DNA from: Sphingomonadales bacterium 32-65-25
GTDB taxonomy: Bacteria > Pseudomonadota > Alphaproteobacteria > Sphingomonadales > Sphingomonadaceae
DNA: 64,000 nt
NCBI GenBank assembly: GCA_002280855.1
Contig: NCEU01000003.1
Location: forward strand, 248,001 to 312,000
Reading direction: 5' to 3'
Positions 54,594 through 63,974 of this stretch are shown piece after piece; the stretch's first letter is position 1, and every line of letters starts with the position of its first letter. Made by a program: the position numbers and the translations under genes. The notes beneath the pieces are model-generated. The model had not been told where the DNA came from. It ran no database searches and saw only the letters and a list, made by a program, of their open reading frames with translations.

Positions 54594-55486
54594 CCAGCCT
54601 CGCCGCCCCTCCGGCCGCGCGCGGCAAGCTGACGGCGTCCGCGCCGCTGGCACCGCTCGTCTGGTTCAAGGCTGGCGGCGTGGCAGACTGGCTGTTCGAG
54701 CCGGCCGATGTCGATGATCTGCGCAGCTTCCTGAAGGTGCTGCCTGCCGATGTGCCGGTGATGGCGCTGGGGCTGGGCAGCAACCTGATCGTGCGTGATG
54801 GCGGCGTGCCGGGCGTTGTGGTGCGCTTGGGCAAGGCGTTCGGCAAGGTCAGCGCAGAAGGCGACACGCTCACTTGCGGCGGCGGCGCATCGGGCATTGC
54901 GGTGAGCAGCGCCGCGCGTGATGCCGGCGTGGCGGGCCTGGAATTCCTGCGCGGCATTCCCGGCACGGTGGGCGGCTTCGTGCGGATGAACGGCGGCGCC
55001 TATGGCCGGGAAGTGGCCGATGTGCTGGTCGACGTCATGGTGGTCACCCGCGACGGCAGCATTGAAGCCCGCGCCCTGTCGGCGCTGGATTACAGCTATC
55101 GCCACAGCAATCTGCAGGACGGCGAGATCGTCGTTTCGGCGCGTCTCAAGGGCCAACCCGGCGACAAGACCGCCATCCAGGCCGAGATGGACCGCATCGC
55201 CGCCGCCCGCGAAGCCAGCCAGCCGCTGCGCACTCGCACGGGCGGTTCCACCTTCAAGAATCCAGCGCCGCACAAGGCCTGGGAACTGGTGCACAATGCC
55301 GGCTGCCGAGGGCTGCGGGTTGGCGGGGCTGAAGTGAGCGAGAAGCATAGCAATTTCTTGATCAACAGCCACCGCGCCACCGCTGCCGATATCGAGGCAC
55401 TTGGCGAACTGGTGCGCGCCCATGTGCTGCGCACGAGCGGTGTGGCGTTGGAATGGGAAATCCAGCGGGTGGGGCGGGTGCAATGA
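54590..55486 (+). CDS. murB: MurB: UDP-N-acetylenolpyruvoylglucosamine reductase
   Basis: 298 aa from the GTG at 54590 (GTGA overlap with murC). FAD-binding region [15 protein letters not shown] and [12 protein letters not shown], active-site [17 protein letters not shown], and the catalytic Ser in [15 protein letters not shown] near the end. The layout matches type IIa MurB, as usual in alphaproteobacteria. It makes UDP-MurNAc. The stop overlaps ddlB as ATGA. Confidence 0.96.
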   Translation: MTSLAAPPAARGKLTASAPLAPLVWFKAGGVADWLFEPADVDDLRSFLKVLPADVPVMALGLGSNLIVRDGGVPGVVVRLGKAFGKVSAEGDTLTCGGGASGIAVSSAARDAGVAGLEFLRGIPGTVGGFVRMNGGAYGREVADVLVDVMVVTRDGSIEARALSALDYSYRHSNLQDGEIVVSARLKGQPGDKTAIQAEMDRIAAAREASQPLRTRTGGSTFKNPAPHKAWELVHNAGCRGLRVGGAEVSEKHSNFLINSHRATAADIEALGELVRAHVLRTSGVALEWEIQRVGRVQ

Positions 55487-56418
55487 AGGTGGCAGTGCTC
55501 ATGGGCGGTTGGTCGGCGGAGCGCGAGGTGTCCCTCACCTCTGGCCGCGGCATCGCGCAGGCCTGCCGCAGCCTGGGCCACGACGTGACCGAAATCGACA
55601 TGGGCCGCGATGTGGCGCAGCGCCTGATCGAGGCCGCGCCTGACGTGGTGTTCAATGCCTTGCACGGCACGCCGGGCGAAGATGGAACGGTGCAAGGCCT
55701 GATGGACCTTTTGGGCCTGTGCTACACGCACAGCGGGCTGACCACCTCGGCCATCGCCATCGACAAAGAACTCACCAAGAAAGTGCTGGTGCCGGCGGGC
55801 GTGCCGATGCCGCAGGGCAAGGTCGTCACCAGTGAAAGCCTGTTCGACGGCGATCCGCTGCCGCGGCCCTATGTGCTGAAGCCCGTGAACGAAGGCTCGT
55901 CCGTCGGCGTCGCCATCGTCGCCGACAGCAGCAATTACGGCAATCCCATCCGGCGCGACGTGCCGGGGCCATGGCAGGCGTTCGAAACGCTGCTGGCCGA
56001 GCCGTTTGTGGCCGGCAAGGAATTGACCGTGGCGGTGATCGGCGATGAAGCCCTGGCCGTGACCGAATTGCAGACCTCCAGCGGCTTTTATGATTACGAG
56101 GCCAAATATACCGATGGCATGACCCTGCACATCTGCCCAGCCGAACTGCCGGCCGATGTGGAAGCCGCCTGCCTGGCCCATGCGCTGACCGCCCACCGCG
56201 CGCTTGGCTGCCGGGGCACCAGCCGTTCCGATTTCCGTTGGGACCCGGCACAGGGTCTGAAGGGCCTGTTCCTGCTGGAAACCAACACCCAGCCGGGCAT
56301 GACGCCCTTGAGCCTGGTGCCGGAGCAGGCAAAGTATCGCGGCATCAGTTACGAACAACTGGTGCAGCGTCTGATCAATATGGCCCTGCATGATCATCGG
56401 AAGGGGTCCAAGGCATGA
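55483..56418 (+). CDS. ddlB: D-alanine--D-alanine ligase
   Basis: 311 aa. ATP-grasp enzyme: VAVLMGGWSAEREVSLTSG at the start, FNALHGTPGEDGTVQG, LKPVNEGSSVGVAIV in the ATP-binding region, and LLETNTQPGMTPLSLVP with metal ligands. It provides D-Ala-D-Ala for MurF. The start ATG at 55483 overlaps murB; the stop overlaps ftsQ as ATGA. Confidence 0.96.
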   Translation: MKVAVLMGGWSAEREVSLTSGRGIAQACRSLGHDVTEIDMGRDVAQRLIEAAPDVVFNALHGTPGEDGTVQGLMDLLGLCYTHSGLTTSAIAIDKELTKKVLVPAGVPMPQGKVVTSESLFDGDPLPRPYVLKPVNEGSSVGVAIVADSSNYGNPIRRDVPGPWQAFETLLAEPFVAGKELTVAVIGDEALAVTELQTSSGFYDYEAKYTDGMTLHICPAELPADVEAACLAHALTAHRALGCRGTSRSDFRWDPAQGLKGLFLLETNTQPGMTPLSLVPEQAKYRGISYEQLVQRLINMALHDHRKGSKA

Positions 56419-57290
56419 CCGCCGCCGTTCTGAAGCGCGGCGCCAAGCCGCCGAAAACCGCGCAGAATCGGCCGACGCGCGTGTCTGGCGCACCGAAAAT
56501 CACCCGCCAGCAGCTGAGCATCGGTGGCGCCATGGTGCTGGCGATTGCGATCGCGGTGATGATCGCCGTGGGCGTGCCGCAACGCATCTGGAACGGCTTC
56601 GTGGAATGGACAGCCGCGCAAGGCTGGGAGGTTCGCCATGTCGAACTGACCGGTGCACGCGAACAGGAACGGCTGGCTATTTATGCTGCCGTCTTGAATG
56701 GCCCGAGCAACGCCATGCTCGCCACCGATCTGGACGATGTGCGCGACCGGCTCCGCGCGCTGCCGTGGCTGGCCGATGCCAGCGTGCAGCGCCGCCTGCC
56801 CGATACGCTGGTGATCGAGGTGAAGGAACGCAAACCCGTCGCGCTTTGGCAGTATCACCAGCGCCTGGCCGCCATCGATATCACCGGCAAGGTGCTGACT
56901 CGCGAGCGCCTGGAACGCTGGAACGATTTGCCGATCCTGGTTGGTGCCGGCGCCAATGCCCGCGTGCGCGACGCGCTGGAACTGATCGCCGCAACGCCGC
57001 TGGGCCGTGACGTGAATGCCGCCGTGTTCGTGGGTGGCCGCCGCTGGGATTTGCGGTTCAAGAGTGGCGAGACGTTGGCGCTGCCCGATCAGCCCGGCCA
57101 GGCCCGCGCGGCGCTGGCCACATTTGCCAAGCTGGATGGGCAGGGGCCGGAACGCCTGCTGGGCGGGCGCTTCACCCGGTTCGATCTGCGGTTGCCCGGC
57201 CGCATGATCGTTGCCGGGCCTGCGGTGGCCGAAACATTGGCCGAAGCGGAAAAGGCGCGCCGCGCCGCCGCGCAGGCCCAAAAGATCTGA
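56415..57290 (+). CDS. ftsQ: Cell division protein FtsQ
   Basis: 291 aa. A cytoplasmic basic N-terminus, one transmembrane helix (GGAMVLAIAIAVMIAVGV), then a POTRA domain (WEVRHVELTGAREQERL) followed by the beta domain with LPDTLVIEVKERKPVALWQ. FtsQ binds FtsB/FtsL and links early and late divisome parts. ATG overlaps ddlB. Confidence 0.93.
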   Translation: MTAAVLKRGAKPPKTAQNRPTRVSGAPKITRQQLSIGGAMVLAIAIAVMIAVGVPQRIWNGFVEWTAAQGWEVRHVELTGAREQERLAIYAAVLNGPSNAMLATDLDDVRDRLRALPWLADASVQRRLPDTLVIEVKERKPVALWQYHQRLAAIDITGKVLTRERLERWNDLPILVGAGANARVRDALELIAATPLGRDVNAAVFVGGRRWDLRFKSGETLALPDQPGQARAALATFAKLDGQGPERLLGGRFTRFDLRLPGRMIVAGPAVAETLAEAEKARRAAAQAQKI

Positions 57291-57297
57291 GGAACAT

Positions 57298-58575
57298 ATG
57301 GCCCCCCGTATTCCCCTTCCTCCCCTTGGCCGCAGCCAGTCCGAACGGCCGGTCGCCGTGCTTGATGTCGGCACATCGAAAGTATCGGCCTTGATTGCGC
57401 TGGTGGGTAGCGACGGACCGCCGCGGATCATCGGCAGCGGGCAAAAGCCCTGCATGGGCCTGAAGCGCGGCACCGTGACGGATTTCGACAAGGCCGAAAT
57501 GGCGATCCGTGGTGCCATTGATCAAGCCGAACGCGCGGCCGGCATGCAGATGGACAGTGTTGTGGCCAGCTTTGCTGCCGGGAACATGGCCAGTAGCATG
57601 GCCAGTGCCGAGATCGACATCGCTGGCGCCAGCATCACCCCCACCGACATGGTGACGCTGCGCCAGGCCGGCCGTGCCGCCATCGATCCGCGCGGGCGCA
57701 GTGTGGTGCATGCCTTGCCGGCGCTGTACACGCTTGACGGCCTGCCCGGCATTGAAAGCCCGCTGGGCCTGCATGCCGATCGGCTGGGCATGGATATCCA
57801 TGTCGTCACCGCCGACACGCCGGCGATTCTGAACTTCACCCGCGCCGTGGCGCAATCGCACCTGGGCATTTCCACGCTGGTTGCCAGCCCGCTGGCCGCC
57901 AGCCTGGCCGTGCTGGACGAGGAAGAGCGCGATATTGGGGTGGCGCTGATCGACATCGGCGCCGGCATGACCAGCATTGCCGTGCACAAGTTCGGCATCG
58001 CCGTGGGCGTCGCCACCGTGCCCATGGGCAGCGCCGACATCACCGACGACATTGCGGCGGCCTTCGACACCAAGCGCAGCATTGCCGAACGGTTGAAAAC
58101 CTTTGATGGCGCGGCAGTGGCCACCATCCGTGATCAGTCCGACCCGGTGCTGATCCCGCCGTCGGTCGAGGATGGCAGCGTGGAAGCCCGCAAGGTACCA
58201 CGCGCACAACTGGTGGGCGTTATCCGCACCCGGCTCGACATGTTGTTCGGCGAGATTGGCAAGGCGCTGTCATCGCTGGGTTTTGTCGGCCCGCAGGCAC
58301 GGCGGATCGTGCTGACCGGCGGCGGCTCCGATCTGCGCTCGATCGCCGATTATGCCGGCTCCTATCTGGGCTGCAACGTGCGCATCGGCCGCCCGCGCGG
58401 GTTGAACGGACTGCCGGTGGCACAAGAAGGCCCGGCCTTTGCGACACTGGCCGGCCTGGTGCTGTTTGCGCAAGGCGACCCCGGCGACGTGTGGCATGCG
58501 CAGGTGTCGGGCGAAGCCCCCTCGCTTCGGCGCGGATTCGGGGGAGTCATCGAAAAACTGTGGGGAAGTCTGTGA
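57298..58575 (+). CDS. ftsA: Cell division protein FtsA
   Basis: 425 aa from the ATG at 57298 with AGGAA. Actin fold: phosphate-1 VAVLDVGTSKVSALIALV, the SHS2-containing 1C insertion region, phosphate-2 IGVALIDIGAGMTSIAV and adenosine loop VLTGGGSDLRSIADY. The C-terminal amphipathic tail (RRGFGGVIEKLWGSL) targets the membrane. It tethers FtsZ. A hairpin spanning its stop codon (58563-58586) precedes the ftsZ leader. Confidence 0.95.
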   Translation: MAPRIPLPPLGRSQSERPVAVLDVGTSKVSALIALVGSDGPPRIIGSGQKPCMGLKRGTVTDFDKAEMAIRGAIDQAERAAGMQMDSVVASFAAGNMASSMASAEIDIAGASITPTDMVTLRQAGRAAIDPRGRSVVHALPALYTLDGLPGIESPLGLHADRLGMDIHVVTADTPAILNFTRAVAQSHLGISTLVASPLAASLAVLDEEERDIGVALIDIGAGMTSIAVHKFGIAVGVATVPMGSADITDDIAAAFDTKRSIAERLKTFDGAAVATIRDQSDPVLIPPSVEDGSVEARKVPRAQLVGVIRTRLDMLFGEIGKALSSLGFVGPQARRIVLTGGGSDLRSIADYAGSYLGCNVRIGRPRGLNGLPVAQEGPAFATLAGLVLFAQGDPGDVWHAQVSGEAPSLRRGFGGVIEKLWGSL

Positions 58576-58634
58576 AGTCACTTCCCAGCGATTCGCGCAT
58601 CATCTAGTATGCTTTTGACCTCGGGAGACACGAC

Positions 58635-60140
58635 ATGCTGGAATTCGCCAAGCCAGAACTGACCGAACTGAAGCCGCGTATCGCTGTCATTGGTGTCGGC
58701 GGCGCCGGCTGCAATGCGGTGGCCAACATGATCGCCGCCGATCTGATGGGCGTGGAGTTCGTGGTCGCGAACACCGATGCCCAGCAGCTCGCCATGAGCC
58801 CGGCCGGCACCCGCATCCAGCTTGGCATGAAGATCACACAGGGCCTGGGCGCCGGCGCCCGCCCGGAGATCGGCCGCGCTGCCGCCGAGGAAACGCTTGA
58901 GCAGCTCGAAACCGCGCTGGATGGCGCGCACATGTGCTTCATCGCCGCCGGAATGGGTGGCGGCACCGGCACCGGCGCTGCCCCGGTTGTGGCCCGCGCC
59001 GCGCGGGAAAAGGGCATATTGACGGTTGGCGTGGTCACCAAGCCGTTCAGCTTTGAAGGCGCCAAGCGCATGCGCGCCGCAGAAGAAGGCATTGCCGAAC
59101 TGCAGAAGCATGTCGACACGCTGATCATCATCCCCAACCAGAATCTGTTCCTGATCGCCAACGCCAACACCACCTTCAAGGACGCCTTTGCGATGGCGGA
59201 CCAGGTGCTGCATCAGGGCGTGCGCGGCATCACCGATCTGATGATCATGCCGGGCCTGATCAACCTCGATTTCGCCGACATCCGCACTGTGATGAGCGAG
59301 ATGGGCAAGGCCATGATGGGCACCGGCGAAGCCAGCGGCGAAGGCCGCGCCATCGAAGCTGCGCAGAAGGCCATCGCCAACCCGCTGCTCGATGAAGTTT
59401 CCATGCGCGGTGCCAAGGGCGTGATCATCAACATCACCGGCGGCGACGATCTGAAGCTGATGGAAGTGGACGAAGCCGCTTCCTACATCCGCGACATGGT
59501 CGATACCGAAGCCAACATCATCGTGGGCAGCGCCTTCAACAAGGATCTGGATGGCCTGATGCGGGTGAGCGTGGTCGCCACCGGCATCGATGCTGCCAGC
59601 CGCCCGATGCCGGTACCGGCACCGCAGAAGAAGGCGGCCGCGCCGGCCTTCCTTTCGCAGCCCAGCATCTTCACCATGCCGCCGCCGATCAGCCAGCCGG
59701 AACCGGAACTGGAGCCGGTGGCTGAAGTGCAGCCAGAGCCGGAACCGGTGAACGAGGCGCCCGTGGCCCCGACGCTTGACTTGCCCGTGGGCGAGGAAGC
59801 CATGGCACGCGTGCTCGATGGCATCGATGGCAAGCAGCCCGAACCCGCCGAAGCGGTGGAAGACGACGCCATGGATCTGGCCCAGATGGGCGAACGGATT
59901 GAAACCAGCTTCACCTTCACGCCGGTCGCGCCGGTGGCTGGCCCGGCGGCGAACCCGCCCCCGGCGCCGGAGCCGGTGGCTGAAGATCGCCCACTGACCT
60001 TGTTTGAACGCATGATGGGCATGAGCCGCAAGCCGCGCGCCCCGGAAGCGCCGCCCGCCACGCTGGCGCCGCAGCCGGAACCGCCGCAGGCCAGCGATGA
60101 TGATGTGCCCGGCTTCATGAAGCGGCAGGTCAATCGCTGA
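58635..60140 (+). CDS. ftsZ: Cell division protein FtsZ
   Basis: 501 aa. GTPase core with [12 protein letters not shown], tubulin loop [18 protein letters not shown] and T7 region [12 protein letters not shown] long Pro/Glu-rich disordered linker (about 320-485) is much longer than in E. coli, as usual in alphaproteobacteria. The C-terminal peptide [14 protein letters not shown] binds FtsA and other tethers. ATG at 58635 follows GGGAGA. A 59-nt gap after ftsA leaves room for a separate promoter; no clear one is seen. Confidence 0.97.
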   Translation: MLEFAKPELTELKPRIAVIGVGGAGCNAVANMIAADLMGVEFVVANTDAQQLAMSPAGTRIQLGMKITQGLGAGARPEIGRAAAEETLEQLETALDGAHMCFIAAGMGGGTGTGAAPVVARAAREKGILTVGVVTKPFSFEGAKRMRAAEEGIAELQKHVDTLIIIPNQNLFLIANANTTFKDAFAMADQVLHQGVRGITDLMIMPGLINLDFADIRTVMSEMGKAMMGTGEASGEGRAIEAAQKAIANPLLDEVSMRGAKGVIINITGGDDLKLMEVDEAASYIRDMVDTEANIIVGSAFNKDLDGLMRVSVVATGIDAASRPMPVPAPQKKAAAPAFLSQPSIFTMPPPISQPEPELEPVAEVQPEPEPVNEAPVAPTLDLPVGEEAMARVLDGIDGKQPEPAEAVEDDAMDLAQMGERIETSFTFTPVAPVAGPAANPPPAPEPVAEDRPLTLFERMMGMSRKPRAPEAPPATLAPQPEPPQASDDDVPGFMKRQVNR

Positions 60141-60213
60141 GACAGGCTTGGGCTGCAACGGGCGGACGCGCCCCGCAACCCGTTGCAGACCCTTCACCCT
60201 GCAGGATGATCAA

Positions 60214-60242
60214 GGCCCGGCTGGCAGCAGCCGGGCCTTTTT
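60214..60242 (+). terminator. Rho-independent terminator ending the dcw cluster
   Basis: Stem GGCCCGGCTG (60214-60223) and CAGCCGGGCC (60228-60237), 10 bp, with a GCAG loop, followed by TTTTT at 60238-60242. A further inverted repeat, CTGCAACGGG (60153-60162) and CCCGTTGCAG (60179-60188), lies just before it, between the ftsZ stop and the terminator. Confidence 0.9.
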
Positions 60243-60281
60243 CGTGCGAGGGAAAAGCCGCGCTGCCGCGTTGTTGATGGC

Positions 60282-61712
60282 ATGAGCCTTGCTGCAATTG
60301 CCCTCAATCGCTTCGGCCTTGGCGCCCGCCCCGGCGATGCAGCGCCGGCCGATCCGCGTGGTTGGCTGCTGGGGCAGATCAGCGGCTTCGATCCGCGTCC
60401 CGCTGTGATCACCGCCCTGCCCGATGCCGCGGCGATGACCCTGCAATATCGCCAGAATCTGGCGCAGCTGCGCCGGCAGGGCGTTGTGGGCGTGCGCCGC
60501 CCCGGCGATCCGGAACCGCCCAAGGGCCCGGAAGCCGAAGCCATGGCCAACGCCGCCCAGCGCGAACGCCGCCAGGCCTTTGCCCAGGCCTATGGCGGCC
60601 AGGTGGGTGCACGGCTGACGCTGTCGCTCACCAGCGCAACGCCCTTTGCCGAACGGCTGGTGCATTTCTGGGCCAATCATTTCGCCATTTCGACCGACAA
60701 GTTGGCTACCGCCACCATGGGCGGCCCGCTGGAATTCGAAGCCATCCGCCCACACATCGGCGGCCGGTTCAGCGACATGCTGCTGGCTGTCACCCGCCAT
60801 CCGGGGATGCAATTCTATCTCGATCAGGCGCAATCGATCGGCCCGAACAGCCTGCTGGGTGAGGCGGCACGCCGCCGCAATGCGACGCGGCAACCCGGTC
60901 TGAACGAAAATCTGGCGCGAGAAATCCTGGAACTGCACACGCTGGGTGCCGGCAACTACACGCAGGCCGATGTCGCCGGCCTCGCCCGCGCGCTCACCGG
61001 CTGGAGCATCGGCGGCTTCGTGCGCCGGCCTTTGGGCGTGGCTGCGCCGGATGGCCAGTTCGTGTTCCAGCCGAACTGGCATGAACCGGGCAGTGTGACC
61101 GTGGCGGGCCGCCCTTATCGCCAGAATGGCGAAGCCCAGGCGCTGGCGATCCTGAACGATCTCGCCAATCACCCGCACACCGCGCGCCGCCTTGCCGAAA
61201 AGCTTGCTCGCCACTTCGTCGCCGATGCGCCGCCGCCGGCGCTGATTGATCGCATGGCCACCGCCTACCTGGCCAGCGGCGGGCAGTTGCCGGCGCTCTA
61301 TCGCGCCCTGATCGAAGCCCCGGAAGCCTGGGCGACACCATTGGCCAAGTTCAAGACGCCGTGGGACTGGCTGGTTTCGTCCCTGCGCGCCCTGGGCCGT
61401 GAAAACGTGCCGCCACTGCAGGCGATCGGCGCGCTGCGCGAACTGGGCCAGCCTGTGTGGCGCCCCGGTTCACCCGCCGGTTGGGAGGATGACACCGCGC
61501 GCTGGGCCGCGCCCGATGCGCTGCTGCGCCGGGTGGAAGTCGCCAGCCGCATCGCAGCGCCGCTGGCCGCCACTCTCGATGCGCGCAGCCTTGCGCCGCG
61601 CATTCTGCCCGGCACGCTCTCTCCTGCCACCGCCAGCGCCATCGCCCGCGCTGAAAGCCCCGCCGAAGGCCTCGCGCTGCTGCTCGTCGCTCCGGAGTTT
61701 CTGCGTCGATGA
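60282..61712 (+). CDS. DUF1800 domain-containing protein
   Basis: 476 aa. The start MSLAAIALNRFGLGARPGD and motifs HFWANHFAIS, and GNYTQADVAGLARALTGWSIG with NWHEPGSVTVAGRPYRQNGE fit the DUF1800 family. Function unknown; members usually sit next to a DUF1501 protein, as here (stop overlaps its start as ATGA), and are linked to secretion or envelope processes. The ATG has no good ribosome-binding site. Confidence 0.9.
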   Translation: MSLAAIALNRFGLGARPGDAAPADPRGWLLGQISGFDPRPAVITALPDAAAMTLQYRQNLAQLRRQGVVGVRRPGDPEPPKGPEAEAMANAAQRERRQAFAQAYGGQVGARLTLSLTSATPFAERLVHFWANHFAISTDKLATATMGGPLEFEAIRPHIGGRFSDMLLAVTRHPGMQFYLDQAQSIGPNSLLGEAARRRNATRQPGLNENLAREILELHTLGAGNYTQADVAGLARALTGWSIGGFVRRPLGVAAPDGQFVFQPNWHEPGSVTVAGRPYRQNGEAQALAILNDLANHPHTARRLAEKLARHFVADAPPPALIDRMATAYLASGGQLPALYRALIEAPEAWATPLAKFKTPWDWLVSSLRALGRENVPPLQAIGALRELGQPVWRPGSPAGWEDDTARWAAPDALLRRVEVASRIAAPLAATLDARSLAPRILPGTLSPATASAIARAESPAEGLALLLVAPEFLRR

Positions 61713-62863
61713 TTGATCGCCGTTCCCTGCTGGCGCGTAGCGCCCTCATCGGTGGCTTTGCCATGACCCCACAGCTGGCGCTGGCGGCGGCCGGCACCGA
61801 TCAACGCCTGGTGTTCATCATCCTGCGCGGCGCCATGGACGGGCTGGCCGCCATCCCGCCCATCGGCGATGGCCGCCTGAACCCGTTGCGCGGGAGCCTG
61901 GCGCAGCCGCCCGAGCAGTTCGGCCCCATGCTGAAACTGACCAGCGATTTTGCCGCCCACCCGGCGCTGAAGGGCTTTGCCAGCCTGTTCGCAGCGGGCG
62001 AGGCCAGCGTGGTGCACGCCATTGCCAGCCCTTATCGCGAGCGCAGTCATTTCGATGCGCAGAACATCCTCGAAACCGGTGGCAACGCCGCCTATGCGCT
62101 GAAGGATGGCTGGCTCAACCGGCTGTTGCCACTGCTGCCAGCGGCCCCGCCGCCGGTGGCCATTGCCGCCACCCTGCCCGCGCTGTTGCGCGGGACCGCG
62201 CCCACAACCAGCTTTGCCCCCAGCCGCTTGCCCGATGCCAGCGCCAGCCTGAAAGCCCGCGTTGCCGCGCTGTATGAGAATGACGCGTTGCTGCACCGGC
62301 TGTGGAGCGAGGCGATGGCGACGGAAGTGATGGCTGGCAGCAGCGATGGCGGCGCCGGCAATCCGCAAGGCCTCGCCGCCAGCGCCGCGCGTCTGCTCGC
62401 CGATCCGGCGGGCCCACGCATTGCCGTGCTTGATCTGGGCGGGTGGGACACGCACGCCGGCCAGGCGCTGCGGCTGGCCAACCAGCTGCGCCAATTGGAT
62501 GGCGTGATCACCACGCTCAAAACCGGCCTCGGCCCGGCCTGGGCCAACACGCTGGTGATCGCCGCCACCGAATTCGGCCGCACCGTCGCCACCAACGGCA
62601 CCGGCGGCACCGATCATGGCACGGCAAGCGCGGCGCTGCTGGCTGGCGGCCGGCTGAAGGGCGGCCCCGCCGCCGGCCGCGTGCTGGGTGACTGGCCGGG
62701 CTTGAGCACTCTTTACGAAGGCCGCGATCTGCTGCCAACGACCAGCCTCAACAGCCTTTTTGCCGGTGCCGCCGCCGGGCTGTTCGGACTTGATCCGGCA
62801 CTGGTCAGCCGCCGCGTGTTCAGCGCCGCGCCAGCAGCGCCGTTGGCCATCGTCAGGGCGTAA
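61709..62863 (+). CDS. DUF1501 domain-containing protein, Tat signal
   Basis: 384 aa. Twin-arginine leader MIDRRSLLARSALIGGFAMT, then sulfatase/phosphatase-like fold motifs: VFIILRGAMDGLAAIPPIGD, VLDLGGWDTHAGQALRL, and VVIAATEFGRT-like LVIAATEFGRTVATNGTGGTDHG with metal-binding Asp/His. Function unknown. Partner of the DUF1800 gene, overlapping by ATGA. Its end overlaps the convergent esterase gene by 11 nt. Confidence 0.9.
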   Translation: MIDRRSLLARSALIGGFAMTPQLALAAAGTDQRLVFIILRGAMDGLAAIPPIGDGRLNPLRGSLAQPPEQFGPMLKLTSDFAAHPALKGFASLFAAGEASVVHAIASPYRERSHFDAQNILETGGNAAYALKDGWLNRLLPLLPAAPPPVAIAATLPALLRGTAPTTSFAPSRLPDASASLKARVAALYENDALLHRLWSEAMATEVMAGSSDGGAGNPQGLAASAARLLADPAGPRIAVLDLGGWDTHAGQALRLANQLRQLDGVITTLKTGLGPAWANTLVIAATEFGRTVATNGTGGTDHGTASAALLAGGRLKGGPAAGRVLGDWPGLSTLYEGRDLLPTTSLNSLFAGAAAGLFGLDPALVSRRVFSAAPAAPLAIVRA

Positions 62864-63716
62864 GGGTCTTCAGCAGGAAATTGCTGCTATCCGTCAGCGC
62901 ATTGGCCTTGCCACGAAATGGCTTAGACAAGGCGAGCAATATGCCGATGTGGCCAACGCCAGGATAAAGCCGCACCTCGGCCCGGCCACCCAGATCGGTC
63001 ACCGCATTGGCCAGCCGCAGGCTGTTGCGCGGCAGCACCGTCGTATCGGCATCACCGTGCAGGAGCAGCAAGGGCGGCGCATCCAGCCTTGCAAAATGGA
63101 TCGGCTGCGTCTGCAGCAGATCGCCCGCATTGCCCATTGCAGCATCCGCCGCGCCGCCCGCCACGAAGGGCAGGAAATCCGCCGGCCCGGCCAGGCTGAC
63201 CGCCGCCTTGATGCCATCCGCCACACCCCAGCGCCGATCCAGCGCCAGCAACAGCGCGATATGCGCACCCGCCGAATGGCCCATCACCGCCACTTGGCCT
63301 GGATCACCACCATGTTTGGCGATATTGGCCGCCACCCACTTCAACGCCGCAGCACCATCTTCCACAAAGGTCGGCCAGCGCACCTGTGGCACCAGCCGAT
63401 AATCCGGCAGCACGACCACGAAACCGCGCGCCGCCAGCGCCTTTGCCGCAAAGCCATAGCCATCGCGGCCGCCGCTGTTCCAGCTGCCACCATAGAAGAA
63501 CACGACCACCGGCAGTTTGCCGGTCGCACCCTTGGGCGCCCATATTTCCAGCGTCTGCCGGGGATCAGACCCGAAGGCGGCACCATCCACCAACTGCTTC
63601 ACCCCGCCATCACCGGGGGTGAGATTGTTGATCCCGTTCAGGGCCCCCAGCCGCGAACAGGCGGCGACGAGCGGGGAAAGGGCAGCGACAGTGAGGAGCG
63701 AACGGCGGGACATCAT
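62853..63716 (-). CDS. Alpha/beta hydrolase / esterase, exported lipoprotein
   Basis: 287 aa from the ATG at 63716. The leader SRRSLLTVAALSPLVAAC combines a twin-arginine-like motif with a lipobox. The core is an HSL/BD-FAE-type esterase: VVVFFYGGSWNSG (oxyanion region, Y replacing the usual H), nucleophile AVMGHSAGAHIAL, and a C-terminal histidine in LYPGVGHIGILL. Probable carboxylester hydrolase at the envelope; substrate unknown. The ribosome-binding site is weak. Confidence 0.85.
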   Translation of the reverse strand: MMSRRSLLTVAALSPLVAACSRLGALNGINNLTPGDGGVKQLVDGAAFGSDPRQTLEIWAPKGATGKLPVVVFFYGGSWNSGGRDGYGFAAKALAARGFVVVLPDYRLVPQVRWPTFVEDGAAALKWVAANIAKHGGDPGQVAVMGHSAGAHIALLLALDRRWGVADGIKAAVSLAGPADFLPFVAGGAADAAMGNAGDLLQTQPIHFARLDAPPLLLLHGDADTTVLPRNSLRLANAVTDLGGRAEVRLYPGVGHIGILLALSKPFRGKANALTDSSNFLLKTLTP

Positions 63717-63786
63717 GCCGGCGCGATAAGGGGTTGAAGGAGAAAAGGAAAGCCTCCGCCCCGGATCACGTCCGGGGTGACGTGGG

Positions 63787-63910
63787 GAGGGACTCGTCCC
63801 TGCACCCGTTCGTTGGGCTGGGCTCGCATGTGCCAGCATGAAGAGCGCTCTTGAAAGCGGGCCGGCTTAAATCGAACGGGTGCAGGGTCTGCGACCCTGC
63901 CCGCCGGAGG
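63787..63910. repeat. Nested palindromic intergenic repeat, copy 2 (degenerate)
   Basis: Left arm 63787-63812 with palindrome AGGGACTCGTCCCT and right arm 63873-63910 with GCAGGGTCTGCGACCCTGC share CCTGCACCCGTTCG in opposite orientation, and the right arm ends GCCCGCCGGAGG as in copy 1 at 4501-4733. The inner palindromes differ in sequence but keep the hairpin form. It lies in the 258-nt gap between the esterase and the next gene; the rest of that gap shows nothing clear. Confidence 0.75.
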
Positions 63911-63974
63911 CCACTTCTTCCCCTTCCCTTTCGTTCCCGCTATGCTGATACTCACGCATAGGGGAGTCCGCATC

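Noticed and set aside
58578..60197. 539-codon minus-strand frame over ftsZ
   Set aside because: It is antisense to ftsZ, which has unmistakable motifs; the composition is histidine- and arginine-rich as expected from antisense of GC-rich codons.
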